Source: Micromonospora sp. CP22 (lineage in GTDB: Bacteria; Actinomycetota; Actinomycetes; Mycobacteriales; Micromonosporaceae). Taken from it: a DNA stretch of 64,000 nucleotides. This document shows positions 42,342-52,247 of the stretch, in pieces. Under the pieces are notes generated by a model. The model was not told the DNA's origin. It saw only the letters and a program-made list of their open reading frames with translations, and ran no database searches. Position 1 is the stretch's first letter; the number at the start of each line of letters is the position of its first letter. The DNA lies in NCBI RefSeq assembly GCF_009712475.1, contig NZ_VCJO01000005.1:1-64000 (forward strand), written 5' to 3'. Both the position numbers and the translations under genes were made by a program.

Positions 42342-44210
42342 ATGGCACGTGCGGTCGGTATCGACCTCGGCACGACGAACTCCTGCGTCAGCGTTCTGGA
42401 GGGCGGTGAGCCTACCGTCATCGCCAACGCTGAGGGCTCGCGGACGACCCCGTCGATCGTCGCGTTCGCCCGTAACGGCGAGGTGCTCGTCGGTGAGGTA
42501 GCCAAGCGCCAGGCGGTGACGAACCCGGACCGGACGATCCGCTCGGTCAAGCGGGAGATCGGCACCAACTGGTCCGTGGACATCGACGGGAAGAAGTACA
42601 CCCCGCAGGAGATCTCGGCCCGGACGCTGATGAAGCTCAAGCGGGACGCCGAGGCCTACCTGGGCGAGCAGATCACCGACGCGGTGATCACCGTCCCGGC
42701 CTACTTCAACGACGGCCAGCGTCAGGCCACCAAGGAGGCCGGTGAGATCGCCGGCTTCAACGTGCTGCGGATCGTGAACGAGCCGACCGCGGCGGCCCTG
42801 GCGTACGGGCTGGACAAGGGCTCCAAGGAGCAGACCGTCCTGGTCTTCGACCTCGGTGGCGGCACCTTCGACGTGTCCCTGCTGGAGCTGGCCGAGGGTG
42901 TCATCGAGGTCAAGTCGACCAGCGGTGACAACCTGCTCGGTGGTGACGACTGGGACCAGCGGATCATCGACCACCTGGTGAAGACCTTCCGGGGCGAGCA
43001 CGGCATCGACCTGTCGCAGGACAAGATGGCGATGCAGCGGCTCAAGGAGGCGGCCGAGAAGGCCAAGATCGAGCTGTCCGCCGCCACCACCAGCAACATC
43101 AACCTGCCGTACATCACCGCCGGGGCGTCCGGCCCCCTGCACCTGGACGTGACGCTCACCCGGGCCGAGTTCCAGCGGATGACGCAGGACCTGCTGGACC
43201 GCTGCAAGGGCCCGTTCGAGCAGGCCGTCAAGGACGCGGGCATCAAGGTCTCCGACGTCGAGCACGTCATCCTCGTCGGTGGCTCGACCCGGATGCCGGC
43301 CGTGACCGAGCTGGTCAAGCAGCTCACCGGCCGGGAGCCCAACAAGGGCGTCAACCCGGACGAGGTCGTCGCCGTGGGCGCCGCTCTCCAGGCCGGTGTG
43401 CTCAAGGGCGAGGTCAAGGACGTCCTGCTGCTCGACGTGACCCCGCTGAGCCTGGGCATCGAGACCAAGGGCGGCATCTTCACCAAGCTCATCGAGCGCA
43501 ACACCACGATCCCGACCAAGCGGTCCGAGGTGTTCACCACCGCCGATGACAACCAGCCGTCGGTGCTGATCCAGGTCTTCCAGGGCGAGCGCGAGATCGC
43601 CGCGTACAACAAGAAGCTCGGCACCTTCGAGCTGACCGGCCTCCCGCCGGCCCCGCGCGGCGTGCCGCAGATCGAGGTCACCTTCGACATCGACGCGAAC
43701 GGCATCGTCAACGTCCACGCCAAGGACCTGGGCACCGGCAAGGAACAGAAGATGACGATCACCGGCGGCTCCTCGCTGCCGAAGGACGACATCGAGCGGA
43801 TGCGCCGCGACGCCGAGGAGCACGCGGAGGAGGACAAGCGCCGCCGCGAGGAGGCCGAGACCCGCAACGTGGCCGAGGCCCTCCAGTGGCAGACCGAGAA
43901 GTTCCTCGCCGAGAACGGCGAGAAGCTCCCGGCCGAGAACCGCGAGAAGCTCAACGAGGCCCTCGGTGAGCTGCGGGGCGCGCTCGGTGGCAGCGACATC
44001 GAGAAGATCAAGTCGGCGCACGAGCAGCTCGCGCAGGTCTCCCAGGAGGCCGGTTCGCTGCTCTACGCCCAGCAGGCCGAGCAGTCCCAGGCCGGCGGCG
44101 AGGCCGGTGCCGGAGCGGCCGGTGCGGCCGGTGGGGCGCAGGCCGGCGGCGCGCGACCCGGTGCGGACGACGTGGTCGATGCGGAGATCGTGGACGAGGA
44201 CAAGAAGTGA
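42342..44210 (+). CDS. dnaK: Molecular chaperone DnaK (Hsp70)
   Basis: A 622-residue Hsp70. The ATPase domain opens [26 protein letters not shown] and contains [35 protein letters not shown] and [10 protein letters not shown]; the substrate domain begins near residue 370 ([14 protein letters not shown]), followed by the helical lid and a Gly/Ala-rich tail ending in the acidic IVDEDKK. First gene of dnaK-grpE-dnaJ-hspR. GAGGAAG lies just upstream of the ATG. Control is by HspR at the HAIR site, since HspR is encoded in the operon. DnaK is HspR's co-repressor in Streptomyces. Confidence 0.98.
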   Translation: MARAVGIDLGTTNSCVSVLEGGEPTVIANAEGSRTTPSIVAFARNGEVLVGEVAKRQAVTNPDRTIRSVKREIGTNWSVDIDGKKYTPQEISARTLMKLKRDAEAYLGEQITDAVITVPAYFNDGQRQATKEAGEIAGFNVLRIVNEPTAAALAYGLDKGSKEQTVLVFDLGGGTFDVSLLELAEGVIEVKSTSGDNLLGGDDWDQRIIDHLVKTFRGEHGIDLSQDKMAMQRLKEAAEKAKIELSAATTSNINLPYITAGASGPLHLDVTLTRAEFQRMTQDLLDRCKGPFEQAVKDAGIKVSDVEHVILVGGSTRMPAVTELVKQLTGREPNKGVNPDEVVAVGAALQAGVLKGEVKDVLLLDVTPLSLGIETKGGIFTKLIERNTTIPTKRSEVFTTADDNQPSVLIQVFQGEREIAAYNKKLGTFELTGLPPAPRGVPQIEVTFDIDANGIVNVHAKDLGTGKEQKMTITGGSSLPKDDIERMRRDAEEHAEEDKRRREEAETRNVAEALQWQTEKFLAENGEKLPAENREKLNEALGELRGALGGSDIEKIKSAHEQLAQVSQEAGSLLYAQQAEQSQAGGEAGAGAAGAAGGAQAGGARPGADDVVDAEIVDEDKK

Positions 44211-44254
44211 CAGTCCTGGTCACCGAGCTCACGGCAAAGGGATGAGGTAGTCGT

Positions 44255-45010
44255 ATGACGGAGAAGCCACGAGACGCCGACTCGGCTGACACCGGGTCGA
44301 CGCCGGATGGCTCGGCGTCCGAGCCGGCCGCCGACGACACACCGAAGGTCGTCATCCGCAACAACCGCAAGATCAGCCAGATCCGGGAGCCCGACGGTAC
44401 GGCGGCCGACGCCGGACCGGACGTGTCGGCGGAGGGCCTGGTCGAGGAGGCCGAGGTCGTGGTCGACTCGATCGAGGTGGAGGCGAGCGCGCTGAACGAG
44501 CCGTCCGCCGACGGCCCGCCGGTGGTGGACTCGCCGGCGCGGCCGGTCGGCGAGGCGTCGGCCGACGGTGGGCTGGGGGCCGAGTTGGCGGCCGTCCGCG
44601 CCGAGTTGGACGAGCGCACCCGCGACGTGCAGCGGGTCTCGGCCGAGTACGCCAACTACCGCAAGCGGGTCGAGCGCGACCGTGGCCTGGTCACCGAGCA
44701 GGCCACCGCGTCCGTCCTCGCCGCTCTGCTGCCGATCCTGGACGATCTCGACCGGGCCCGGGAGCACGGCGACCTGGTCGGCCCGTTCGGCTCGGTGGCC
44801 GAGCAGTTGATCACCACGTTGGGCAAGTTCGGGTTGACCCCGTTCGGTGAGCAGGGCGACCCGTTCGACCCGACGCGGCACGAGGCGGTGGCCCACCAGA
44901 CCTCGCCTGACGTGACCGAGCCGACCTGCGTGCAGGTCATGCGTCGGGGCTACCAGGTCGGTGAACGACTGCTGCGGCCCGCGATGGTCGCGGTCGCCGA
45001 TCCGGAGTAG
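44255..45010 (+). CDS. grpE: Nucleotide exchange factor GrpE
   Basis: A 251-residue GrpE that releases ADP from DnaK. The first 100 residues are acidic and disordered, longer than usual. The conserved domain follows: a long coil (ELAAVRAELDERTRDVQRVSAEYANYRKRVERDR), then LPILDDLDRAREHGDL and the beta region ending VQVMRRGYQVGERLLRPAMVAVADPE. ATG 44 bp after dnaK with GAGG nearby. Confidence 0.97.
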   Translation: MTEKPRDADSADTGSTPDGSASEPAADDTPKVVIRNNRKISQIREPDGTAADAGPDVSAEGLVEEAEVVVDSIEVEASALNEPSADGPPVVDSPARPVGEASADGGLGAELAAVRAELDERTRDVQRVSAEYANYRKRVERDRGLVTEQATASVLAALLPILDDLDRAREHGDLVGPFGSVAEQLITTLGKFGLTPFGEQGDPFDPTRHEAVAHQTSPDVTEPTCVQVMRRGYQVGERLLRPAMVAVADPE

Positions 45011-45095
45011 TGCACGACAGTGACCCGGCCGCCCCGCTCGCCGATACCCGGTGGGCGGGGCGGACCGGGCCCGCAGGCGGGGAGGAGGTGTACGG

Positions 45096-46265
45096 GTGAG
45101 TTCGAAGGACTGGATCGAGAAGGACTACTACGCGGTCCTGGGCGTGTCGAAGACCGCGCCGTCTGATGAGATCAAGAAGGCGTACCGCAAGCTGGCCCGC
45201 GAGTCACACCCGGACCACAATCCCGGTGACCCCAAGGCCGAGGAACGCTTCAAGGCGGTGTCCGAGGCGTACGCGGTGCTCGGCGACGACGCGAAGCGTC
45301 GCGAGTACGACGAGATGCGCTCCCTGTTCGGCTCGGGGGCGTTCCGGCGCGGTGCCCGCCAGGCGGGTCGGCCGGGCGGTGCCCCGTTCGACGTCTCCGA
45401 CCTGTTCGGCGGTGCACAGGCGGGTGGCGGGCGGTTCGCCGGTGGCAACATCTCCGACCTGTTCAGCTCGATCTTCTCCGGTGGGGGCGGCGGCGCACCG
45501 GGTCCGGCCCGGGGCCGCGATGTCGAGACCGAGGTGGTGCTCGACTTCGACGACGCGGTACGCGGCGTGACCCTCCCCCTGACGCTGCGGGCACCGGGTG
45601 TCTGCGAAACCTGCCACGGCAACGGCGCCAAGCCAGGGACGTCGCCCCGCACCTGCCCGGTCTGCCACGGTGCCGGGGTCACCACCCGGAACCAGGGTGC
45701 CTTCAGCTTCTCCGAGCCCTGCCGCAACTGCCAGGGTGTGGGCACGGTGGTGGACGAGAAGTGCCCGGAGTGCCGGGGCACCGGCGGGGTCACCAAGACC
45801 CGGACACTCAACGTACGCTTCCCCGCCGGGGTGGCCGACGGCCAGCGGATCAGGTTGGCCGGGCGAGGCGAGCCGGGTGAACGCGGCGGGCCGGCGGGTG
45901 ACCTGTTCGTGCACGTGAAGGTGCGGCCGGACGAGGTCTTCGGACGCACCGGTGACGATCTCACCCTGACTGTGCCGATCACGTTCGCGGAGGCTGTCCT
46001 CGGCACCGATCTGCGGGTGCCGACGTTGGACGGCGCGGTGACCCTGCGGGTGCCGCCCGGTACGCCGAGCGGTCGCGTCCTGCGTGCCCGGGGCAAGGGC
46101 GTCAGCCGTCGGGACGGGCAGAGCGGCGACCTGCTGGTCACCCTCGACGTGGTGGTGCCGGCGCGGATCTCCGACGAGGCACGGGCTGCCCTGGAAACGT
46201 TCGCCGAGCAGACTCCGCCGGCGGCCCGGGAACATCTCGACGCGCGGGTGCGTCGATTCGGTTGA
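45096..46265 (+). CDS. dnaJ: Chaperone DnaJ
   Basis: A 389-residue type I DnaJ (Hsp40). J domain with the HPD tripeptide (SHPDHNPGD, about residues 34-36), a Gly/Phe-rich region (FGSGAFRRGARQAGR...GGAQAGGGRFAGG), a zinc-finger domain with four CxxCxGxG repeats (CETCHGNG, CPVCHGAG, CRNCQGVG, CPECRGTG), and two C-terminal beta domains. It delivers substrates to DnaK and stimulates its ATPase. GTG at 45096 with GGAGGAGGT 6 nt upstream; an upstream in-frame start at 45051 lacks this. Confidence 0.97.
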   Translation: MSSKDWIEKDYYAVLGVSKTAPSDEIKKAYRKLARESHPDHNPGDPKAEERFKAVSEAYAVLGDDAKRREYDEMRSLFGSGAFRRGARQAGRPGGAPFDVSDLFGGAQAGGGRFAGGNISDLFSSIFSGGGGGAPGPARGRDVETEVVLDFDDAVRGVTLPLTLRAPGVCETCHGNGAKPGTSPRTCPVCHGAGVTTRNQGAFSFSEPCRNCQGVGTVVDEKCPECRGTGGVTKTRTLNVRFPAGVADGQRIRLAGRGEPGERGGPAGDLFVHVKVRPDEVFGRTGDDLTLTVPITFAEAVLGTDLRVPTLDGAVTLRVPPGTPSGRVLRARGKGVSRRDGQSGDLLVTLDVVVPARISDEARAALETFAEQTPPAAREHLDARVRRFG

Positions 46266-46293
46266 GCGGTGAAGCGGTGCGGAGGTGAGCGGG

Positions 46294-46731
46294 ATGGACG
46301 GGGCCGTCGGAGCGGATGACCCGGCATACGAGGCCAAGGTGCTGATGATCTCGGTTGCGGCGCGGATGGCGGGGATGCATCCACAGACGTTGCGCCAGTA
46401 CGACCGGCTCGGCCTGGTGCAGGCCGGTCGGGCGGCCGGTGGCGGGCGGCGCTACAGCGTCCGGGACGTGGTGCTGCTGCGCGAGGTGCAGCGGCTCAGC
46501 CAGGACGACGGCGTCAACCTCGCCGGGATCAAACGGATCATCGGGCTGGAACGCCTGCTGGAGCAGGCGCAGCAGCGGGTGGCCCAGATGGAGGCCGAAC
46601 TCGACGCCGCGTACCGCCGGATCGCCGAGTTGGAGTCGCTGGCCCGCTTCCCCGGCCGTGACCTCGTGCCCACCAACCAGACCTCGACCGCCCTGGTGGT
46701 CTGGCGTCCCCGACGCAGCTCCGGACGCTGA
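46294..46731 (+). CDS. hspR: HspR, MerR-family heat shock repressor
   Basis: A 145-residue repressor of the MerR fold. The winged-helix segment reads LMISVAARMAGMHPQTLRQYDRLGLVQAGRAAGGGRRYSVRDVVLLREVQRLSQDDGVNLAGIKRI, then a coiled coil (RLLEQAQQRVAQMEAELDAAYRRIAELE). HspR binds HAIR sites and autoregulates the dnaK operon; the site before clpB is another target. The ATG at 46294 sits 6 nt after GGAGGTGA; a GTG at 46285 would add three residues. Confidence 0.95.
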   Translation: MDGAVGADDPAYEAKVLMISVAARMAGMHPQTLRQYDRLGLVQAGRAAGGGRRYSVRDVVLLREVQRLSQDDGVNLAGIKRIIGLERLLEQAQQRVAQMEAELDAAYRRIAELESLARFPGRDLVPTNQTSTALVVWRPRRSSGR

Positions 46732-46743
46732 CGTCGGCACTGT

Positions 46744-46789
46744 CGACACGGGGTGTGGCGCCCGCCCGAGGGAGCCACACCCCGTGTCG
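46744..46789 (+). terminator. Terminator after the dnaK operon
   Basis: A 15-bp perfect stem (CGACACGGGGTGTGG at 46744-46758 with 46775-46789) and a 16-nt loop, 13 bp after the hspR stop codon. Confidence 0.85.
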
Positions 46790-46896
46790 CGTCTTCGTGT
46801 TTTCGGCGAATCCGAGCGCGGGACAGGTTGTCTCGACTAGCCTTCAGAAATCAGGTACAAACCATCTCAATCCGGACTCCGGTGGCGGGGGGAGCC

Positions 46897-47112
46897 ATGA
46901 CGGAATCGGCGAAGTTGGTGGCCGAAGAGATGGAGCAACGCCTCGACGACCTGGCGGAGGCCATCCAGAACCGGTTCGACCGGATCACCGAGGGACGCTT
47001 CGCCGACCAGATCCGGGCCGGCAGGTTCAGCGGCGATCAGGATGCCGCGGAAGGCGGTTCGGTCGGCCGTGACGCCGACGAGCTGCCCAGCGAACGGGGC
47101 GGGGCGCGCTGA
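46897..47112 (+). CDS. Small charged protein, possibly MT0933-like
   Basis: A 71-residue soluble protein rich in Glu, Asp and Arg, with a helical centre (KLVAEEMEQRLDDLAEAIQNRFDRITEGRFADQIRAGRF). The Gly-Arg/Lys-xx-Asp-Gln-Ile pattern vaguely recalls the MT0933 antitoxin-like family, but the match is weak. ATG at 46897, with GGGGGGAG 2-3 nt upstream. A separate gene from the dnaK operon, since a terminator precedes it. No toxin partner is adjacent, so it is best called hypothetical. Confidence 0.6.
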   Translation: MTESAKLVAEEMEQRLDDLAEAIQNRFDRITEGRFADQIRAGRFSGDQDAAEGGSVGRDADELPSERGGAR

Positions 47113-47127
47113 GGATCCGCCGACGTG

Positions 47128-47158
47128 CGGGCCGGGAGCCACGGGGGGTCCCGGCCCG
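47128..47158. terminator. Bidirectional hairpin
   Basis: A 10-bp perfect stem (CGGGCCGGGA at 47128-47137 with 47149-47158) between the converging 71-residue and 142-residue protein genes. Confidence 0.7.
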
Positions 47159-47167
47159 TTCGGCAGG

Positions 47168-47596
47168 TCAGAGCCGGCGGTTCTCCCGCACCAGGCCGCC
47201 CTCGCACCACTCCCGGTACACGAACAGCTCCGGGCGGGTCAGCAGGACCCGGCTGTTGTGCGCCCAGGTACGCATCATCTCGTCCCCGTTGCGCTCGGCC
47301 TGGTCGACGAGCTTGCGGAAGCGGCGCTTCGGGTGTGCCCGGAAGTTCGTCCGGATTCCGTCGGCGGCGTAGATGTAGAGGCAGTGCAGCGCGAAGCGAC
47401 GAGCCGGACAGTGCGGGTCCATGGCGAGGTCGAACAGCGTCATCACCAACCGGTCACCGGAGACGAGCAGGTCCCAGTCGGGTGGCATCGACGTCAACGG
47501 GACCGAATCAGGGTGATAGGCCCACGCTCGCAACTCCGCCGGGGTCGGGTCGACGGGGTTGGCGAAGCCGTGGAACGCTGACTCCTGCACGCTCAC
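47168..47596 (-). CDS. Conserved hypothetical protein beside heat-shock genes
   Basis: A 142-residue soluble protein without a name. It opens VSVQESAFHGFANPVDPTPAELRAWAYHPDSVPL and ends with RTWAHNSRVLLTRPELFVYREWCEGGL; central LFDLAMDPHCPARRFALHCLYIYAADGIR may form helices around Cys residues. GTG at 47596 is chosen because GGAAGG is 7 nt upstream; the frame is open to 47788 with nothing conserved-looking added. I recall similar short proteins near heat-shock genes in other actinomycetes, but no function. Confidence 0.7.
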   Translation of the reverse strand: MSVQESAFHGFANPVDPTPAELRAWAYHPDSVPLTSMPPDWDLLVSGDRLVMTLFDLAMDPHCPARRFALHCLYIYAADGIRTNFRAHPKRRFRKLVDQAERNGDEMMRTWAHNSRVLLTRPELFVYREWCEGGLVRENRRL

Positions 47597-47850
47597 CGGC
47601 CAACCTTCCGCATTTCGCCCGCGGGGGCGTCCGCCCACCGCGAACCCTGGCTGCTGGGGCGACACGTTAACGCGGTACTGGTGAGTACCGGTAGCCCCTG
47701 CGGGAAGCAATTCGGCATCTATTGGTCGACCGGGCTCCACCGGACGGTCGAGCAGGCCGACGTCCGCCACCTTCGGCCGAGGCGTCACAGCGGCCGTGCG
47801 GCTGGCGCTACGCCCCCCGCTCGCCGTTCGGATTCAGTCATCATGGCGTG

Positions 47851-49038
47851 ATGTACGCCGATCCACGGCACGGCCGTCACTGTCGCGTGCCCGCATGTGC
47901 TGGGGCTGGCGACGGCGGCCGAATTTCTCGTCGGCTCCGCATTCTGCTCGTGTCCGCGCTGGTGGTGACACTCGCCGGCTGTTCGATCGGCGACATCCGG
48001 CGCACTCCGCCGGGACCGGAGCCGACGCCGTCGGACAGTGCCTCCCCGACGCCGTCCGAGAGCAGCGTCGTCGTGGAGACCCGCGTCACCAGGCTGGCGG
48101 TCCCCGAGCGGTACGACCCGGCGTACGTCGAGTTCGTCGACGCCGAGCGCGGGTACGCCCTGTTCGCCACCTGTGACGGCCGTCCGCCCGGTGGCTCGGA
48201 CTGCCCCGCCCTGCTCTGGTCGACCCGCGACGGCGGGCGCTCCTGGCAACGACTGCGCCATCCCAGACCGGTGGCGGACAACCAGCAGTTGTACGCCACG
48301 ATCGGCATGCTCGCCCTCTGGGCCGAGCCGCACGGCTGGTGGACCTCGGTCGACGGCGGCGAGACCTTCCGGCGCAGCCCGGGAGAGGCCGCTCCGGCCG
48401 AGTGGCAGCAGGCCCAGGGGACGATCCAGCTCATCGAAGGGACGGGGAAGGTGGGGCGCTGGGACGCCGGGAAGCTGCGCCCGTTGCCCACCCAGCCGCC
48501 GGTGCCCGTGGTGCAGACGGTGCTGGACAGTAGCGCCAACGTGCTGAGTTCGACCTACCACCCGGTCGTCGTGACCGGGCTGACCGAGGACGGCGGACCG
48601 GCGGTCGCCACGACGTTGGACGGCAGCACCTGGGAGGGGGTGACCCTGCCGCCCGAGGGGGAGATCGGCGTGCTGCGCGCGGCGGTGACGCGGGACGACA
48701 TGTGGCTGATCGGCGAGCGACCCGATCCGAGGTCCTTCCCGGTGTTGTGGCGGCGTAGCGGCATGGCCAACTGGTCCCGGGTGCCGACCGAGGGGCACCC
48801 TGACGAGGGGCGAGTGGTGCCGCTGGGTGGCGGCACGGCAGCGGTGATCGGCCCGCGGGGTGCGGGCGCGGTCATCGGCGGTCGGTATGTGGACCTGCCC
48901 TGGCCGGTCACCGCCGAGCACTCGCTGAGGGTGCTGGCCGACGGCACCCTGTTCGCGGCGGCACCGGGCAGTGTGCTGCTCGGTGCGGGTCGCTACACCC
49001 AGCGGGACTGGGTGGGGATCCACCTGGTGAGCGACTGA
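47851..49038 (+). CDS. Secreted lipoprotein with BNR/sialidase-like propeller
   Basis: A 395-residue lipoprotein with the lipobox LVVTLAGC (Cys near residue 46 from this start), a Ser/Pro linker, then a beta-propeller suggested by repeated WSTRDGGRSWQRL and WWTSVDGGETFRR units, which are BNR/Asp-box motifs. No sialidase catalytic set is visible, so it is probably a binding or structural propeller. Start is uncertain: the GTG at 47848 or ATG at 47851 gives an unusually long basic lead before the signal. Later GTGs are possible. It precedes the HAIR-controlled clpB gene, ending 36 bp before that operator. Confidence 0.78.
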   Translation: MYADPRHGRHCRVPACAGAGDGGRISRRLRILLVSALVVTLAGCSIGDIRRTPPGPEPTPSDSASPTPSESSVVVETRVTRLAVPERYDPAYVEFVDAERGYALFATCDGRPPGGSDCPALLWSTRDGGRSWQRLRHPRPVADNQQLYATIGMLALWAEPHGWWTSVDGGETFRRSPGEAAPAEWQQAQGTIQLIEGTGKVGRWDAGKLRPLPTQPPVPVVQTVLDSSANVLSSTYHPVVVTGLTEDGGPAVATTLDGSTWEGVTLPPEGEIGVLRAAVTRDDMWLIGERPDPRSFPVLWRRSGMANWSRVPTEGHPDEGRVVPLGGGTAAVIGPRGAGAVIGGRYVDLPWPVTAEHSLRVLADGTLFAAAPGSVLLGAGRYTQRDWVGIHLVSD

Positions 49039-49074
49039 GTGTGTCAACTGGTGGTGTAGATCACACCGGTTGAG

Positions 49075-49093
49075 TTGAGTGGAATAGACTCAA
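49075..49093. promoter_or_regulatory. HAIR operator of clpB
   Basis: TTGAGT-N7-ACTCAA with spacer GGAATAG, a perfect inverted repeat and the same spacing as the dnaK site. It lies 46 bp before the clpB ATG. HspR, encoded at 46294, should bind here. Confidence 0.9.
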
Positions 49094-49139
49094 CTCTGGT
49101 TCTGTCGGTACCAGTGGACACACCGATCCAGGGGAGCCC

Positions 49140-51731
49140 ATGAACACCGAACGCCTCACCACCCGCAGCCGCGAGACCATCACCGGTGCCGTCGCCCTGG
49201 CGAACCAGCGCGGGCACGCGACCGTCGAACCGTGGCATCTGCTGTTGTCGCTGCTGGACACCGAGGGTTCGACCGCTGCCGGCCTGTTGCGCGCCGTCGG
49301 GGCCGACCCGGCCGAGCTGCGCCGGACCACACAGCGGGCCGTCGACGCGTTGCCCGCCGCACGCGGTTCCAGCATCGCCGAGCCGACGCTGGCCCGCGAG
49401 TTCGTCAACGCCATCGGCGCCGCCGAGCAGATCGCCCGTCCGCTGGGCGACGAGTACACCTCAACCGAGCACCTGCTCGCCGGGCTGGCCCGGGTCGGCG
49501 GTGCCGTGTCCGCCGCGCTCAGGGCCGTCGGTGCCACCGAGGAGAGCCTGGTGGCGGCCTTCCCGACGGTACGCGGCGGGGACCGCCGGGTGACCAGCGC
49601 CGATCCGGAGCAGACCTACCAGGCGCTGAGCAAGTACGGCGTCGACCTGACCGCGAGCGCCCGCGACGGCAAGATCGACCCGGTGATCGGCCGGGATTCC
49701 GAGATCCGCCGAGTGATCCAGGTGCTGTCCCGGCGTACCAAGAACAACCCGGTGCTGATCGGTGAGCCCGGCGTCGGTAAAACCGCGATCGTCGAGGGCC
49801 TGGCCCAGCGGATCGTGGCCGGCGACGTGCCGGAGTCGCTGCGCGACAAGAAGCTGGTCTCGCTCGACCTCGGGGCCATGGTCGCCGGTGCGTCGTACCG
49901 GGGGCAGTTCGAGGAGCGGCTGAAGTCCGTCCTGGAGGAGATCAAGAACTCGGACGGGCAGGTCATCACCTTCCTCGACGAGTTGCACACCGTCGTGGGT
50001 GCCGGCAAGGGCGAGGGCTCGATGGACGCCGGCAACATGCTCAAGCCGATGCTGGCCCGTGGCGAGCTGCGCATGGTGGGCGCCACCACGCTGGACGAGT
50101 ACCGCGAGCACATCGAGAAGGACCCGGCGCTGGAGCGCCGCTTCCAGCCGGTGCTGGTCGGTGAGCCCACCGTGGAGGACACCATCGGCATCCTGCGTGG
50201 GCTCAAGGAGCGCTACGAGGTGCACCACGGCGTACGCATCACCGATGCCGCCCTGGTCGCCGCCGCCGCCCTGTCCGACCGGTACATCACCGACCGTTTC
50301 CTGCCCGACAAGGCGATCGACCTGGTGGACGAGTCCGCCTCCCGGCTGCGCATGGAGATCGACTCACGCCCGGTCGAGGTGGACGAGATCGAGCGGGCGG
50401 TGCGTCGGCTGGAAATCGAGGAGATGGCGCTGGCCAAGGAGCCGGACGCCGCGTCCGCCGAGCGCCTGGAGCGACTGCGCCGGGAACTGGCCGACAAGCG
50501 GGAGCAGCTCACCGCCCTCTCCGAGCGCTGGCAGCTGGAGAAGAGCCACATCACCAAGCTCTCCACCGCCAAGGAGGAGCTGGAGCGGCTCGGTGGTGAG
50601 GCCGAGCGGGCCGAGCGCGACGGCGAGCTGGAACGCGCCGCCGAGCTGCGGTACGGCCGGATTCCGGCGCTGCAGGCCGAGCTGGCCACCGCCGAGGAGG
50701 AACTGGCCCGGCTCCAGTCGGCCGGAGCGATGCTGAAGGAGGAGGTCGGCGCGGACGACATCGCCGCCGTGGTCGCCTCCTGGACCGGCATTCCCGCCGG
50801 TCGGCTGCTGGAGGGAGAGACCGCCAAGCTGCTGCGCATGGAGGAGTCGCTGACCGGCCGGGTGGTCGGCCAGCGCGAGGCGGTCGCCGCGGTCTCGGAC
50901 GCCGTCCGCCGGGCGCGCGCCGGAGTCGCCGACCCGGATCGCCCGACCGGCAGCTTCCTCTTCCTCGGCCCGACCGGTGTCGGCAAGACCGAGCTGGCCA
51001 AGGCGCTCGCCGAGTTCCTCTTCGACGACGAGCGGGCGATGGTCCGCATCGACATGAGCGAGTACGGCGAGAAGCACTCCGTGGCCCGCCTGGTCGGTGC
51101 CCCGCCCGGTTACGTGGGCTACGAGGAGGGCGGTCAGCTCACCGAGGCGGTACGCCGTCGGCCCTACTCGGTGATCCTGCTGGACGAGGTGGAGAAGGCC
51201 CACCCGGACGTCTTCGACATCCTGCTCCAGGTGCTCGACGACGGCCGGCTCACCGACGGTCAGGGGCGTACGGTCGACTTCCGTAACGCCATCCTCATCC
51301 TCACCTCGAACCTCGGCTCGGCGGTGATCAGCGATCTGACGTTGGCCGAGGAGCAGCGCCGCGAGGCGGTCCTGGCGGTGGTCCGGTCGCACTTCAAGCC
51401 GGAGTTCCTCAACCGGCTCGACGACATCGTGGTCTTCGCCGCCCTGCACGGTGACGACCTGCGGGCCATCGTGGACATTCAGCTGGAGCGGTTGCGGCAG
51501 CGTCTCGCGGACCGTCGGTTGACGCTGGAGGTCACCGACGCCGCCCGTGGATGGCTCGCCGAGCACGGGTACGACCCGATCTACGGCGCTCGCCCGCTGC
51601 GGCGCCTCGTCCAGTCGGCGATCGGCGACCAGCTCGCCAGGGCCCTGCTCGCCGGCGACGTCCGCGACGGCGACACGGTGCGGGTCGACCTCCGGGACGG
51701 CAAGGACGGCCTGTCGGTCACGGCCAGCTGA
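49140..51731 (+). CDS. clpB: ClpB disaggregase (Hsp100)
   Basis: An 863-residue AAA+ chaperone that resolves aggregates with DnaK. N-domain (about 1-145), first AAA+ with Walker A GEPGVGKT and Walker [11 protein letters not shown], a long middle coiled-coil domain (about 395-520), then the second AAA+ with Walker A GPTGVGKT and [13 protein letters not shown], plus the C-terminal small domain. No ClpP-binding loop (IGF) is evident, as expected for ClpB. ATG with GGGGAG just upstream. Under HspR control by its HAIR site. Confidence 0.98.
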   Translation: MNTERLTTRSRETITGAVALANQRGHATVEPWHLLLSLLDTEGSTAAGLLRAVGADPAELRRTTQRAVDALPAARGSSIAEPTLAREFVNAIGAAEQIARPLGDEYTSTEHLLAGLARVGGAVSAALRAVGATEESLVAAFPTVRGGDRRVTSADPEQTYQALSKYGVDLTASARDGKIDPVIGRDSEIRRVIQVLSRRTKNNPVLIGEPGVGKTAIVEGLAQRIVAGDVPESLRDKKLVSLDLGAMVAGASYRGQFEERLKSVLEEIKNSDGQVITFLDELHTVVGAGKGEGSMDAGNMLKPMLARGELRMVGATTLDEYREHIEKDPALERRFQPVLVGEPTVEDTIGILRGLKERYEVHHGVRITDAALVAAAALSDRYITDRFLPDKAIDLVDESASRLRMEIDSRPVEVDEIERAVRRLEIEEMALAKEPDAASAERLERLRRELADKREQLTALSERWQLEKSHITKLSTAKEELERLGGEAERAERDGELERAAELRYGRIPALQAELATAEEELARLQSAGAMLKEEVGADDIAAVVASWTGIPAGRLLEGETAKLLRMEESLTGRVVGQREAVAAVSDAVRRARAGVADPDRPTGSFLFLGPTGVGKTELAKALAEFLFDDERAMVRIDMSEYGEKHSVARLVGAPPGYVGYEEGGQLTEAVRRRPYSVILLDEVEKAHPDVFDILLQVLDDGRLTDGQGRTVDFRNAILILTSNLGSAVISDLTLAEEQRREAVLAVVRSHFKPEFLNRLDDIVVFAALHGDDLRAIVDIQLERLRQRLADRRLTLEVTDAARGWLAEHGYDPIYGARPLRRLVQSAIGDQLARALLAGDVRDGDTVRVDLRDGKDGLSVTAS

Positions 51732-51797
51732 CCCGTCCGTCCCCCGCAGCCCCGCCTCCGACGAGCGGCGGCAGGGCTGCGGGGTGAGGATGGAGAC

Positions 51798-52178
51798 ATG
51801 TTCGGGACTCGGCGCAAGAAGGAATCGGAGCTGGCGAAGGCGGTCACCGATCTCGGTCAGGCCACCACGGTGGCGTTCGGCGGGGTCGGAATCGCAGGCC
51901 GGTTGTTGCCCGAGACCGAGGCGTACCAACGGGTGGCGGCGGCCGTGACCGACCACCCGGCGTCCGTACGCGACCTGCTCGACCGGCTGCTCACCACCGG
52001 CGGTCCCGCCGGTCGCGTGTACGCCGCCACCCTGCTGGAACTGCTGGATCCGGCGACCGGGCGGGCGGCCTGGACGTCGTTGCGCGGGGATTTGGCGCAG
52101 GTGCGAACCATCAGCGGATGCGTGATGGGCAGCACCACCGTTGGGGAGTACGCCGCCGAGCGGCTCGCCGGAGCATGA
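51798..52178 (+). CDS. Hypothetical protein downstream of clpB
   Basis: A 126-residue soluble protein, mostly helical. It begins MFGTRRKKESELAKAVTDLGQATT and has TTGGPAGRVYAATLLELLDPATGRAAW in the centre; the latter suggests a compact helical repeat. No named family is recognised. ATG at 51798 with GGAGAC directly upstream. Gap of 66 bp after clpB leaves room for its own promoter, so operon membership is uncertain. It could be a HEAT-like helical protein, but evidence is thin. Confidence 0.6.
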   Translation: MFGTRRKKESELAKAVTDLGQATTVAFGGVGIAGRLLPETEAYQRVAAAVTDHPASVRDLLDRLLTTGGPAGRVYAATLLELLDPATGRAAWTSLRGDLAQVRTISGCVMGSTTVGEYAAERLAGA

Positions 52179-52247
52179 TCCGACCACCGGTCGGGTCAGC
52201 CCGAACGGTGCTGCCGGTGCTTGCCTGCGGACCGTACCGTCCGGGCT

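Noticed and set aside
42315-44021. A 568-codon minus-strand frame opposite dnaK
   Set aside because: A well-known type of artefact: the antisense of dnaK often stays open in high-GC genomes. No ribosome site and unrealistic composition.
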